NCBI GenBank assembly: GCA_039934635.1
Contig: JBDTLT010000015.1
Coordinates: forward strand, 1 to 55,437
Source: DATLFA01 sp039934635
Lineage (GTDB): Bacteria > Actinomycetota > Acidimicrobiia > Acidimicrobiales > WLNW01
Direction: 5' to 3'
Length of the DNA: 55,437 nt
The position numbers and the translations under genes are program-made. Below, piece by piece: positions 1 to 8,717 of this stretch (the first letter of the stretch is position 1; each line of letters opens with the position of its first letter). A model generated the notes under the pieces. It searched no databases. It was not told the origin of the DNA and was given only the letters and a program-made list of their open reading frames with translations.

Positions 1-20
1 GGGTGATCGCGCGACCCGCA

Positions 21-62
21 TCGTGTGACACAGCTCGTGTGACACAGCTCGTGTGGCCTAGC
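21..62. repeat. 14-bp tandem repeat, three copies
   Basis: Units TCGTGTGACACAGC at 21-34 and 35-48 are identical; the third (49-62) differs at three positions. The array lies just past the stop codon of the leftward amidohydrolase gene. Nothing else is visible in the first 70 bases. Confidence 0.75.
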
Positions 63-70
63 TCGTCTGG

Positions 71-1249
71 TCAGCGGCCGATGAGCGTCAGCGCGTTCGT
101 GCGCAACACCTTGTCGAGTTCGCCGGCCTCGAGCATCGGCGCGAACTTGCGTACCGCGTCGACCGTATGTGGCCACGTCGAATCTTGATGGGGATAGTCG
201 GTCTCGAAGGTGATCTGATCGATGCCGATGCGATCGCGCGCCTCGAGACCGGCGATGTCGTCGTAGAAGCAGCCGTAGACCTGGCGCATGTAGGTGCTCG
301 GTGGTTCGGGCAACCGATTGCCGTCGGTGGCCCAGATCTCTTTCTTCCACAGATTGTCGGCGCGCTCGAGCACATACGGCATCCAGCCGATCTGTCCTTC
401 GGCGAAGCAAACCCGCAGATTGGGATGACGCGCCAGCGCGCCCGAGAACAACCAATCCGACAACGACATCACCGACGTCATGAACACGAGGGAAGCAGTC
501 ACTGCCGGCGGGGCATCGGCCGACGAGGTCATCCACGTGGAGCCCGAGCCGATATGCATGAAGATGGCCGTGCCGGTGTCGTTGCAGGCCGCGAAGAACG
601 GCTCCCAGTACTTGTCGCGGTCGTGGATCGTCGGGAGCCCGAGCTTGCCCGGCAGCTCGGAGAACGCGACCGCGCGTACTCCACGGGCCGCGTTGCGCCG
701 CACTTCGGCAGCGGCGAGGTGCGCATCCCATAACGGCACGATGCACAACGGGATCAGCCGGCCGTTGGAATCGCCGGTCCACTCTCCGACCATCCAGTCG
801 TTGTAGGCCCGCACACACGCGAGCGCGAGGTCCTTGTCGGCGCGCTCGGCGAAGAGTTGGCCGCAGAAGCGGGGGAACGTCGGGAAGCACAACGACGCTT
901 CGATGTGGTTGAGGTCCATGTCGGCGAGGCGCGCCGCAGGGTCGTAGCAGCCGGGCCGCATCTGGTCGAACGCGATAGGCCCCATCCACCACTGCGATTC
1001 GTCGTAGCCCGCGCACGCGTTGAGCATCTGATGCGACCAGGCGAGATCTTCGTAGACCCACCAGTCGGTCTCGGGCCCGTCGCCGCCTTTGCGAAACACC
1101 TGGACACCTTGGACCCAATCGATCGACGAACCGTCACGCACGACGCGTGGGCCCAGGTCGCGCTGCTTGGTCGGTAGCCAGCGCTGCCACACGTGCGGCG
1201 GCTCGATGACGTGATCGTCGAGCGAGATGATGAGCGGAATGTCGGTCAT
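71..1249 (-). CDS. Amidohydrolase (amidohydrolase_2 superfamily)
   Basis: A 392-residue TIM-barrel hydrolase or decarboxylase of the amidohydrolase_2 type. The first strand carries D11-D12-H13..E16 (the DxHxxE variant of the metal motif), and the C-terminal FETDYPH segment supplies the late metal Asp. The stretch CFPTFPRFCGQ and the ACVRAYNDWM helix are shared almost unchanged with the neighbour at 1276-2478, so the two are recent paralogues. The ATG start is preceded by a strong GGGAGGGGAC Shine-Dalgarno sequence. It is divergent from the paralogue with only 26 bp between start codons. Related actinobacterial enzymes act on carboxylated or ring-cleaved aromatic compounds; the substrate here is unknown. 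Confidence 0.88.
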   Translation of the reverse strand: MTDIPLIISLDDHVIEPPHVWQRWLPTKQRDLGPRVVRDGSSIDWVQGVQVFRKGGDGPETDWWVYEDLAWSHQMLNACAGYDESQWWMGPIAFDQMRPGCYDPAARLADMDLNHIEASLCFPTFPRFCGQLFAERADKDLALACVRAYNDWMVGEWTGDSNGRLIPLCIVPLWDAHLAAAEVRRNAARGVRAVAFSELPGKLGLPTIHDRDKYWEPFFAACNDTGTAIFMHIGSGSTWMTSSADAPPAVTASLVFMTSVMSLSDWLFSGALARHPNLRVCFAEGQIGWMPYVLERADNLWKKEIWATDGNRLPEPPSTYMRQVYGCFYDDIAGLEARDRIGIDQITFETDYPHQDSTWPHTVDAVRKFAPMLEAGELDKVLRTNALTLIGR

Positions 1250-1275
1250 GTCCCCTCCCTCGACGGAACGATATC

Positions 1276-2478
1276 GTGAGGAGCGTGGCTGAGATCCCGC
1301 GAATCATTTCCGTCGATGACCACGTCATCGAGCCCGCCCACCTCTTCGAGAGGTGGTTGCCTGCCCGCTACCGGGAGCGCGGACCGAAGAACCAGCGCAA
1401 AGGCATCGCGAACACGACGTTGCACGGTGGGTCCGACTACCGCTTCGAGTTCTCCGACGACGCGCCGATGGCCGACATGTGGGTCTACGAAGACCTCATC
1501 TCTCCTCTGCGCAAGAACATCGCGTCCGCGGGCTTCCCGCGCGAAGAGATGTCGCTGACGTCGCTTACCTACGACGAGATCCGGCCCGGTTGTTTCGATC
1601 CGGTCGAACGCCTCAAGGACATGGACGTCAACTGGACCGAGGCGTCGTTGTGCTTCCCGACGTTCCCGCGGTTTTGTGGCCAGACCTTCAACGAGGCCAA
1701 GGACAAAGAGGTCGCACTGGCCTGCGTGCGGGCCTACAACGACTGGATGGTCGAAGAGTGGTGCGGTGACTCGGGTGGACGTCTCATTCCGCTCATCATC
1801 ATCCCGCTGTGGGATGTGCAACTCGCCGTGCAAGAGGTCGAGCGCAATGCGGCGCGGGGCGTGCGGGCGGTCACCTTCAGCGAGTTGCCGGCCAAGCTCG
1901 GCTTGCCGTCGATCCACACCGGCTACTGGGACCCCTTCTTCGCGGCGTGTGCCGACAACGGCGTCGTCGTCAACATGCACATCGGATCGTCGTCGTCGAT
2001 GGCGACCGCGTCACCCGACGCGCCACCTGCCGTGCAGATCACGCTCAGCTTCAACTACGCGCTGGTGTCGATGTGCGACTACCTCTTCTCTGGGTTGTTC
2101 GTGCGCTTCCCCAACCTCAAGGTGGCGTATTCGGAGGGCCAGATGGGCTGGATCCCGTTCGTCCTGCAGCGCGCCGACGATGTATGGCACGAGCATCGCG
2201 GGTGGGCCGGTGTCGCTGACGCCCTGCCCGAGCCGCCGTCGACCTACTTCTTCTCGAGCGTGTACGCGTGCTTCTTCCGTGATGCATTCGGCATCGACGT
2301 GATCGACCGCATCGGTCCCGACAACATCACGTTCGAGACCGACTACCCGCACACCGACACCACGTGGCCCGACACCAAGAAGATCGCCAGCGAGATGTTG
2401 CTCGGCGTGCCCGACGCGATCGTCTACAAACTGCTGCGGGGCAACGCCATCAAGATGCTCGGCCTCGACTTCGCCTGA
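1276..2478 (+). CDS. Amidohydrolase, paralogue of the divergent neighbour
   Basis: A 400-residue amidohydrolase_2 enzyme. It has D14-D15-H16..E19 at the first strand and a FETDYPHTDTTWP segment near the end, the same layout as the gene at 71-1249. It starts at GTG 1276; an in-frame GTG at 1285 is the alternative. The 26-bp divergent gap must hold both promoters, so the pair is probably co-regulated. Substrate not recognisable; a ring-cleavage or decarboxylation role is inferred only from the family. Confidence 0.87.
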   Translation: MRSVAEIPRIISVDDHVIEPAHLFERWLPARYRERGPKNQRKGIANTTLHGGSDYRFEFSDDAPMADMWVYEDLISPLRKNIASAGFPREEMSLTSLTYDEIRPGCFDPVERLKDMDVNWTEASLCFPTFPRFCGQTFNEAKDKEVALACVRAYNDWMVEEWCGDSGGRLIPLIIIPLWDVQLAVQEVERNAARGVRAVTFSELPAKLGLPSIHTGYWDPFFAACADNGVVVNMHIGSSSSMATASPDAPPAVQITLSFNYALVSMCDYLFSGLFVRFPNLKVAYSEGQMGWIPFVLQRADDVWHEHRGWAGVADALPEPPSTYFFSSVYACFFRDAFGIDVIDRIGPDNITFETDYPHTDTTWPDTKKIASEMLLGVPDAIVYKLLRGNAIKMLGLDFA

Positions 2479-2492
2479 AGCGGCACTTCCGA

Positions 2493-3779
2493 TCAGGGTG
2501 CTGCGACGCGGCGAAGATCGTCGTTCACGTGGCGACGCCCGCGCCACAAGACGGCTGCACCCACAAAAGTCAGCGGCGTCGCAATGAGGAACGCGTTTGC
2601 CAGGTTTCCTTTGACCTCACCATCGACGGTGTAGTCGAAACGGTTGGCGATGAAGCCGATCACCAGTGGTGACAGTGCCGAAGTGAGCGCGCTGAAGAAC
2701 CCGGTGATCGAAAAGGCCAACCCGCGCATGCGGGCGGGAACGACCTCGGCGGTGGTCGCACTCAATGCGGGAAAGCCGGAGACGATGAACGCCACGCCGA
2801 TCACCGAGAATACGAGCCGAACGGCGATGGGCACATCGAGGAAAACGATCATCAACGCGCCTGCGCCGATGGCCTGCGTGACCGCGCTGAGCGCCATCGA
2901 CGCTCCGGCCACCCGCGCCGCGATGCGATCACGCGCCCAACCGCCCAAGAGCGTGCCCAGCAGGGCCCCGAGAAGGATGAGCCCACCCACGACGCCCGAT
3001 GCCTGACTCGACGTGAGCGACGTGTGGCGCTCGTAGAACTCCGGCGCCCAGAACCCGATGCCCGTGAGCGCGCCGGTGCCGATGGCGGTTCCGACCATGA
3101 GCGCCCGCAGCGTCGGGACACGCAACAGGGCACGGCTGTCGTCGCGAGCGGCGCGCCAACCGCGCGTCGCGGGCGCCTCGCTGCCCTTCCGCGCCGGTTC
3201 GGGTAACCGCCAGCACATCAACGCGATCACTGATCCCGGCACGCCGACGAGTAAGAACGCCCATCGCCAACCCAGCGTCGCGCTGACGACGCCTCCGATC
3301 CCGGTGCCGATCGCGGTACCGACCAACGGCGCGGCACGTTGCGCGGCGTAGGCACGGCCGCGGCGCTCGGCGGTGTAGTAGTCCGCGATCAACGATTGGG
3401 ACGCGGGGTTATCGACGGTTTCGCCGATGCCGAGGGCGGCTCGTATCGCGATGAATTGCGCCAGGTTCTGTACGACCGCGGTGAACGCCGAGATCAATCC
3501 CCATGAGAGCAACACCAACGCGATGATGTGGGTGCGCTTGCCCCGATCGGCGAGATAGCCGGCGGGCATCACGACAAGGAACCCGGCCAACACGTAGGCC
3601 GTGCCGAGCACGCCGGATTGGAAATCGGAGAAGTGCAAGTCGTCCTGCACGTCGCTCAAGACCCCGGGCAAGATGCCGCGGTCGACGGCGTCGATGAGCG
3701 CGACCAAAGAGAGCACGACCAGCGGCCGGCGGCCGTACTCCCCCCAATTCACCGGCGCATTCTTGCACCCCGTCGTCAC
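2493..3779 (-). CDS. MFS transporter, spinster-like
   Basis: A 428-residue major facilitator with about 12 hydrophobic segments. After the first helix, LGTAYVLAGFLVVMPAGYLADRGKR gives the MFS motif A region (GxxADRxxRR type). The frame stays open another 900 bases upstream, but that part is antisense to the SDR gene and has no membrane segments. I place the start at GTG 3779; GTG 3752 (VNWGEYGRRP...) is an equally reasonable start and gives 419 residues. It lies between amidohydrolase and SDR genes and may move their substrate, which cannot be named. Confidence 0.85.
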   Translation of the reverse strand: MTTGCKNAPVNWGEYGRRPLVVLSLVALIDAVDRGILPGVLSDVQDDLHFSDFQSGVLGTAYVLAGFLVVMPAGYLADRGKRTHIIALVLLSWGLISAFTAVVQNLAQFIAIRAALGIGETVDNPASQSLIADYYTAERRGRAYAAQRAAPLVGTAIGTGIGGVVSATLGWRWAFLLVGVPGSVIALMCWRLPEPARKGSEAPATRGWRAARDDSRALLRVPTLRALMVGTAIGTGALTGIGFWAPEFYERHTSLTSSQASGVVGGLILLGALLGTLLGGWARDRIAARVAGASMALSAVTQAIGAGALMIVFLDVPIAVRLVFSVIGVAFIVSGFPALSATTAEVVPARMRGLAFSITGFFSALTSALSPLVIGFIANRFDYTVDGEVKGNLANAFLIATPLTFVGAAVLWRGRRHVNDDLRRVAAP

Positions 3780-3809
3780 TCGCCCGCACGACACCGGGAG
3801 ACTTAAGGT

Positions 3810-3829
3810 GGGCAGGGGCAGGGGCAGGG
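3810..3829 (+). promoter_or_regulatory. G-quadruplex-type hexamer repeat at the SDR ribosome-binding region
   Basis: Three GGGCAG units (3810-3827) followed by GG give four runs of three or more G separated by CA, the standard G-quadruplex pattern. It sits 8-27 bases before the GTG start of the SDR gene on the mRNA-sense strand, where the ribosome-binding site would be. A simple G-rich Shine-Dalgarno is the plain alternative. Confidence 0.5.
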
Positions 3830-3836
3830 AACGGGG

Positions 3837-4727
3837 GTGCATTCGGTGTTCACGATCAGCGACGAATTGCTGGGTCTCACCGACGCGTGTGCGTTGGTGA
3901 CCGGTGGGGCGATGGGCATCGGCAGGGGCTGCGCGCTGCGGTTGGCGCAAGCCGGTTGTCATATCGCCATCGCCGACATGAATGCCGACCACGCGGCGGC
4001 GACGGCGCGTGAGGTCGAAGCCATCGGCCGGCGGGCGATCGTGGTCGAAGCCGACGTTCGCGACGAGGACAGTGTGCGGGCGATGGTGCAAGAGGCAGTC
4101 GACGGCTTGGGGTCGCTCGACGTCGCGTGCAACGTAGTCGGCAACCTGTCGCATGCACCGAAACCGTTCCTCGATCTCACCCTCGACGAGTGGAACGCGA
4201 CCGTCCATCGCAACATGGGTACGACGTTTCTCGGTACGAAGGTAGAGGCGATCGCGATGATCGAGCGCGGTATCCGCGGTCGCATCATCAACGTCGCCTC
4301 GTCGTCGGGCGTCGTCGGTGGGCCCAACGTGGCCGACTACGGAGCGGCGAACGCGGGAATCATCCACTTCACCAAGTCCGCCGCCATGGAACTCGCCCGC
4401 TTCGGGCTGCGCGTCAACTGCATCATCCCCGGAACGCACGAGACCGAGTCTTCGCGGGCCCGGGCGGCCGAGCGCGACCGCGATCCGGGCATGCAACGGT
4501 TTCGAGAGCTCGCGGCCAAGGCGCCTCCACTCGGCCGCCTGGGTGATCCGCTCGACACCGGCGGCCTCGCGGTGTTCCTCGCGTCCAACCTGTCGAGCTA
4601 CGTCACGGGCCACGGCGTGTTCAGCGACGGCGGCGTGGTGCACACGACGGCCCGGCCGCCGGTAGGGCTCGAGATGATGCCCGCCGCGCTCGCTCACGTC
4701 GAAGGCCTCGCGGAGTACACGGTATGA
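3837..4727 (+). CDS. SDR family oxidoreductase with YxxxN in place of YxxxK
   Basis: A 296-residue short-chain dehydrogenase. The nucleotide-binding motif TGGAMGIG is at 22-29, the D-x-x-D acidic stretch at about 73-78, and the serine region NVASSS at 152-157. The usual YxxxK reads Y168-G-A-A-N172, so the catalytic Lys is missing, and the NNAG motif reads CNVVGN. GTG 3837 is the start; GTG 3846 is possible. The ATGA overlap with the following amidohydrolase shows translational coupling. It is either a dehydrogenase with altered chemistry or a non-canonical member; the substrate is unknown. Confidence 0.87.
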   Translation: MHSVFTISDELLGLTDACALVTGGAMGIGRGCALRLAQAGCHIAIADMNADHAAATAREVEAIGRRAIVVEADVRDEDSVRAMVQEAVDGLGSLDVACNVVGNLSHAPKPFLDLTLDEWNATVHRNMGTTFLGTKVEAIAMIERGIRGRIINVASSSGVVGGPNVADYGAANAGIIHFTKSAAMELARFGLRVNCIIPGTHETESSRARAAERDRDPGMQRFRELAAKAPPLGRLGDPLDTGGLAVFLASNLSSYVTGHGVFSDGGVVHTTARPPVGLEMMPAALAHVEGLAEYTV

Positions 4728-5707
4728 GCGACCTCGAAGTGATCGACGCGCACACCCACGTCCTGCGATCCGAAGCGCACGGACGCGAGATGTACAGCTA
4801 CTTCCTCAACCGCTCGCCGGCCAACGGGCATCCGGTCGACCCGTCGGTCTTCAGCACGGTCGAAGAAGTGCAAGAGCTCATGCACATCACGGGTGTCGTG
4901 CACACGAACTTCTTGATGTTCACGTGGTCGGGGCGCTATTGGCGTGACGGATGCCTGACGCTGCCCGACTCGGGCCCGCGCCGCGCCGCCGCCGAAGAAG
5001 AGTTGCGCCGCCGCATCGTCGAACGCGTCGTCGACAACAACGAATGGGCGGTCGGTGCGGTGCACGAGCATCGCAATCTCAGCTTCTTTTGTGGCATCGA
5101 TGCGGCGTTGATGAGTGAGCCCGAGTTGCTCGCCGAAATCGAGGACAAGACGACGCGCGGCGCGTTGGGCGTCAAGATGGTGCCGTTCGATTCACGAGTG
5201 CGCGGCGACGACCGCCGGTTGTGGCCGGTATACGACTGGTGCCAATCGCGAGGTGTGCCGCTGTTGAGTGAAGCCGCGGGACGCCCGGGTGCGCCCGGTC
5301 GGCCGGCGTATTTCGCGGAAGCACTCGCCGAGTTCCCCAAGCTCAAGTTGATCTTCGCCCACCTCGGCCATGACCCGGTATTCGGTGCGGGTGCCGATCT
5401 CGAGGTCGCCGAGCTCGCGCAGCGCTACGAAGGCGTGCACTCCGACGTGTCATTGCGGTTCATCGAAGTCGCCCATGGTGAGGTGAGCCCCGAGGCGATG
5501 ACCGAACACCTTCGTCGCATCGGTACCCACAAGGTGCTCTACGGCAGCAACTACAGCTTCGTGGAACACATGCACCCGAGTGTGGGCGCCGCCGCTCGCT
5601 TCTCGGCGACGAAAGACAACCTCGCGGTGCTCTTCTCGTTGCCGTTGACCGACGACGAACGGCGCGCCATAGCCGCCGAAAACTTCAAACGCGTCGTGGG
5701 GTGGTAA
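4724..5707 (+). CDS. Amidohydrolase with intact HxH motif
   Basis: A 327-residue amidohydrolase_2 protein coupled to the SDR gene by a 4-bp overlap. The first strand has the classic HxH (D9-H10-T-H12), and HLGHDP supplies a later His. The last-strand position that is Asp in the paralogues (FETDYPH) reads YGSNYSF, so Asn replaces Asp. Its last 23 bp overlap the convergent dioxygenase gene. The SDR-amidohydrolase pair probably forms two steps of one pathway. Confidence 0.86.
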   Translation: MSDLEVIDAHTHVLRSEAHGREMYSYFLNRSPANGHPVDPSVFSTVEEVQELMHITGVVHTNFLMFTWSGRYWRDGCLTLPDSGPRRAAAEEELRRRIVERVVDNNEWAVGAVHEHRNLSFFCGIDAALMSEPELLAEIEDKTTRGALGVKMVPFDSRVRGDDRRLWPVYDWCQSRGVPLLSEAAGRPGAPGRPAYFAEALAEFPKLKLIFAHLGHDPVFGAGADLEVAELAQRYEGVHSDVSLRFIEVAHGEVSPEAMTEHLRRIGTHKVLYGSNYSFVEHMHPSVGAAARFSATKDNLAVLFSLPLTDDERRAIAAENFKRVVGW

Positions 5708-6563
5708 TCGCGGCTTCGGCGGCCTGTGAGACGGTGGTCCACGCGAACTGGTTGGTCGGGTCGGACCTCACGGCCGACACCCTGCGCAACGTGCGCTCGC
5801 CCTTGCGCATCAACTCGGGGCGCCCGTGTTGCAGTGCAAGGTTGTCCCAGACGACGAGATCGCCTTCGCGCCAGTGATGCTCGTAGACATTGTCCGGTTG
5901 GTAGAGCAGGCCGAATAGTGCTTGCAGCGTGTCTTCGCTGGCGTCCGCGGGCCAGTCGAGGATGCGGTCGGTCTGCTGTTCGCTCACCATCAACGCCGCG
6001 TCGCCGGACCACGTGTCATGCGTGATGACCGGATGCACGGCCCGCGGGTGGTGCGGCTCGACCTCGGCGTCGCGGTAGCGGTACCAACCTCCCGCGAAGC
6101 CGCTGAGGTTGAGGGCGCGGGCGCCGGCGAGATCGTGAGCCAGCGATTCATCGAGCACCGAGCACGCGCGAACGGTGTTGGCGAAGCGGGTCGGCGCGGT
6201 GTCATCGACGACGCGCAGACCGTACAGACTCACGACGTTCAACGGTTCGGGCGTGAACACGTTGTCGGAGTGGAAGACCAGCCGCTTACCGAGTGTCAAC
6301 ACGCCGTCTTCGCGCGCGTTCGAGACGAACACATGCCGCAAGCTGTTGCCGCCTTCGTCGACCACCTCACCGAACTGCGCCATGACCGTGATCTGGTCCG
6401 CGACCGGCATCTCGCGCTGGCGAAACAGCAGCAGGTGATGACGGCCGAGCAGAGTGTGCAGCGTCTGCGTGAGCGTCGGATCACCGAAGGAGCCCGACTC
6501 GACGCCGCGCACCTCGACACCGATGTGATCGGACAGCGCGATCGTTGCGACCTCGGGAGTCAC
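5685..6563 (-). CDS. TauD/TfdA-family Fe(II)/2-oxoglutarate dioxygenase
   Basis: A 292-residue non-heme iron dioxygenase. The facial triad is visible as FHSDN (HxD) in the middle and LQHGRP (distal His) near the end, followed by the 2-oxoglutarate-binding Arg in RTLRRVS. I use GTG 6563, which has GAGGGT six bases upstream and leaves a 10-bp gap after the cupin gene; the longer frame to 6620 would overlap the cupin by 47 bp. Members hydroxylate or cleave sulfonates, phenoxyacids and many other small acids. It forms an apparent operon with the cupin and the second TauD gene. Confidence 0.86.
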   Translation of the reverse strand: MTPEVATIALSDHIGVEVRGVESGSFGDPTLTQTLHTLLGRHHLLLFRQREMPVADQITVMAQFGEVVDEGGNSLRHVFVSNAREDGVLTLGKRLVFHSDNVFTPEPLNVVSLYGLRVVDDTAPTRFANTVRACSVLDESLAHDLAGARALNLSGFAGGWYRYRDAEVEPHHPRAVHPVITHDTWSGDAALMVSEQQTDRILDWPADASEDTLQALFGLLYQPDNVYEHHWREGDLVVWDNLALQHGRPELMRKGERTLRRVSAVRSDPTNQFAWTTVSQAAEAAITTPRRV

Positions 6564-6573
6564 GCGCGGACCC

Positions 6574-6978
6574 TCACGTCGGAGGAGGTACTTGCGTGGG
6601 GTCGAAGCTGCCGAATTCACCCAAGCTGACGTAGTAGAACTCGCAGCCCTCGGGGCCGGCGGATTCGGGCCCGTACGGTGTGCCGCCGCGCACCCAACGC
6701 ACTTCGCCCTCGCGGTAGGTGCCTTCGCCCGGGATGATCATCTCGCCCTTGCGCACGATGTAGATGGTGTCCGACGGATGCCAGTGGATGGGTGTCTGAC
6801 CATTGGGTCCGATGCGTACATAGAAGAACGCGTGGCCACTTTCGGGCGCGAGGATCGTCTTGCGCCAGGTGTCCTTGTCGATCGACCCGTCGTCGGCGAC
6901 GCGGTACACCGATGGTTCGAGCAGGTCGACCGCAACTGCAGTCTGCGCGGGCAGCGAGACGTTGGGATCAGATGTCAC
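6574..6978 (-). CDS. Cupin-domain protein
   Basis: A 134-residue single-domain cupin. The metal-binding motif reads PIHWHPSDTIYIVRKGEM at about 63-80 with two His and a Glu, and a second glycine-rich strand follows. It lies between two TauD-type genes on the same strand with gaps of 30 and 10 bp. Such small cupins can be dioxygenases, isomerases or binding proteins; no specific reaction can be given. Confidence 0.84.
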   Translation of the reverse strand: MTSDPNVSLPAQTAVAVDLLEPSVYRVADDGSIDKDTWRKTILAPESGHAFFYVRIGPNGQTPIHWHPSDTIYIVRKGEMIIPGEGTYREGEVRWVRGGTPYGPESAGPEGCEFYYVSLGEFGSFDPTQVPPPT

Positions 6979-7008
6979 TGGGTACTCCTTTGATGAGTCG
7001 GGTGTCGA

Positions 7009-7974
7009 TCAGGCCATCGGGCGGGTGCCGACGATGCTGGCGCGCTCGGTGATGCGCACCTCGGGCCAATAGTCGCTTGCTGCGTAGTGCTGTACGGCGC
7101 GGTTGTCCCAGAAGGCGACGGAGTCGTTCTCCCACCGGAACCGGCATTGGTGCTCGACCGTGTGTGCTTGCTGGCAGAGATGGGCCAGCAGTTCGCGGCT
7201 GTCGTCGTCGTTCAACCCGACGATGCGCGTCGTGAAGTTGACGTTGACGTACAACAACTTGCGCCCGGTCCGCGCGTGACGACACACGACCGGATGCTCG
7301 ACCAGTGGATACCGTTCGCGGAACTCGTCGACGCGACCGGCGGGCACCTGCCCGCCGAACGACGGCATGAAGTCGTGCACTGCGGTCATCGTCGCGATGC
7401 GTTGCCTTGTGTCGTCATCGAGCGCGTCGTAGGCGGCGTACATGTCGGAGAACAGCGTGTCGCCCCCGATCGAGGGCACGCGGACCGCGTGGAGCACCGC
7501 GCCCATCGACGGCGTTGCTCTCCACGTCACGTCATGATGCCAACTGTTCTCGTAGCCGCCGACTTCTGCCGACTTCTCGAAGCGCACGAGCTCGGGAAAT
7601 TCACCGTTGGGCGGAATGAACGGATGCACCTCGAGGTCACCGAAACGCCGCGCGAATGCAACGTGGCGCGCGGGCGTCAGGGGTTGCTCGCGGAAGAAGA
7701 TGACCTTGTACTCGAAGAGTGCCCGGCGGATCTCGTCGATCACCGCATCGGGAAGATCGCTCGTGAGATCGACGCCCGAGATCAGCCCACCCAACGTGAC
7801 GCCTTGCGGCGCGACGTCGAAGTGTTGCCACCGCAGGCCGGCGAGGCGTTGGCGTTCCGCCGCAAGGTGCGTGCACGGCCCCACCGACAGACCGGTTGCG
7901 CTGCGATGGCGGCGCGCCCCCAGCCGTGCACCGGGATCGGCCTTGGCGACGATTTCACTTTCGGTGGCTGCCAT
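7009..7974 (-). CDS. TauD/TfdA-family dioxygenase
   Basis: A 321-residue Fe(II)/2-oxoglutarate dioxygenase, only distantly similar to the one at 5685-6563. The triad is visible as WHHDVTW (HxD) and AVQHYA (distal His), with the 2-oxoglutarate Arg in RITERAS. The motif SIGGDTLFSDMYAAYD is characteristic of the TauD group. The first 50 or so residues are Arg/Ala-rich and atypical, so the true start may be internal, shortly before VAPQGVTLGG. It is first in the TauD-cupin-TauD set and divergent from the O-methyltransferase with 41 bp between them. Confidence 0.87.
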   Translation of the reverse strand: MAATESEIVAKADPGARLGARRHRSATGLSVGPCTHLAAERQRLAGLRWQHFDVAPQGVTLGGLISGVDLTSDLPDAVIDEIRRALFEYKVIFFREQPLTPARHVAFARRFGDLEVHPFIPPNGEFPELVRFEKSAEVGGYENSWHHDVTWRATPSMGAVLHAVRVPSIGGDTLFSDMYAAYDALDDDTRQRIATMTAVHDFMPSFGGQVPAGRVDEFRERYPLVEHPVVCRHARTGRKLLYVNVNFTTRIVGLNDDDSRELLAHLCQQAHTVEHQCRFRWENDSVAFWDNRAVQHYAASDYWPEVRITERASIVGTRPMA

Positions 7975-8015
7975 GTCGGCCCCCTGTTCGACCCCATGTT
8001 TACTACGGTGGCGCC

Positions 8016-8693
8016 ATGACCAACCCCAGGGCCGCCACTCCGAAGACGATCGGCCTGACCGCCGACCTGCACGAGTACATGTTGGCGCATTCCACGCCGC
8101 TCTCCCCAGTTCACCGGGATCTCATCGCGGCGACGTCCGCACTCGGATCCGTCGCGGGCATGCAGATCGCGCCCGAGCAGGGTGCGTTCATGACGATGCT
8201 CACTCGCCTCTTGGGTGTGCGTACCGCCGTCGAAGTCGGCACCTTCACCGGCTATTCGTCGCTGTGCATCGCGCAAGGTCTCGGCGATGGCGGGCAGTTG
8301 TTGTGCTGCGACGTGAGTGAGGAGTGGACGTCGATCGCGCGCGATCACTGGCAGCGTGCGGGCGTCGCGGAGCGTATCGACCTTCGCATCGCGCCCGCGA
8401 CCGAGACGCTGCGGGCCTTACCGAATGCGGCGAACATCGATCTTGCGTTCATCGACGCCGACAAGCCGAACTATCCCAACTACTTCGACGAGATCATTCC
8501 CCGGCTGTCGGCGACCGGTGTGCTGCTGGTCGACAACGTGTTGTGGGGCGGCCGTGTGATCGCGGCCGACGCCGACGACGAGAACACGACGGCGATTCGC
8601 GCGTTCAACCGCAAGGTGGTCGAGGATCCACGCGTCGAATGTGTGATGCTGCCGATCTCTGATGGGTTGACCATGATCCGTCGCGTCAGTTGA
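8016..8693 (+). CDS. Class I SAM-dependent O-methyltransferase
   Basis: A 225-residue methyltransferase of the caffeoyl-CoA/catechol O-methyltransferase type. The SAM-binding strand VEVGTFTGYSSL is at about 72-83, and the metal-site segment AFIDADKPNYPNYFD with the later VDNVLWGG matches the family. ATG 8016 is chosen because the conserved N-terminal helix (SPVHRDLI) begins soon after; longer versions run into the divergent TauD gene. It transfers a methyl group from SAM to a hydroxyl, probably on a catechol-like compound, which fits the aromatic-degradation look of the region. Confidence 0.9.
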   Translation: MTNPRAATPKTIGLTADLHEYMLAHSTPLSPVHRDLIAATSALGSVAGMQIAPEQGAFMTMLTRLLGVRTAVEVGTFTGYSSLCIAQGLGDGGQLLCCDVSEEWTSIARDHWQRAGVAERIDLRIAPATETLRALPNAANIDLAFIDADKPNYPNYFDEIIPRLSATGVLLVDNVLWGGRVIAADADDENTTAIRAFNRKVVEDPRVECVMLPISDGLTMIRRVS

Positions 8694-8717
8694 AGCCGCG
8701 GTGCGTGCGGCCGCCCG

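Noticed and set aside
2493..4697. 734-residue version of the MFS carrier
   Set aside because: The extra 306 residues are antisense to the SDR gene and hydrophilic. The carrier begins at 3779 or 3752.
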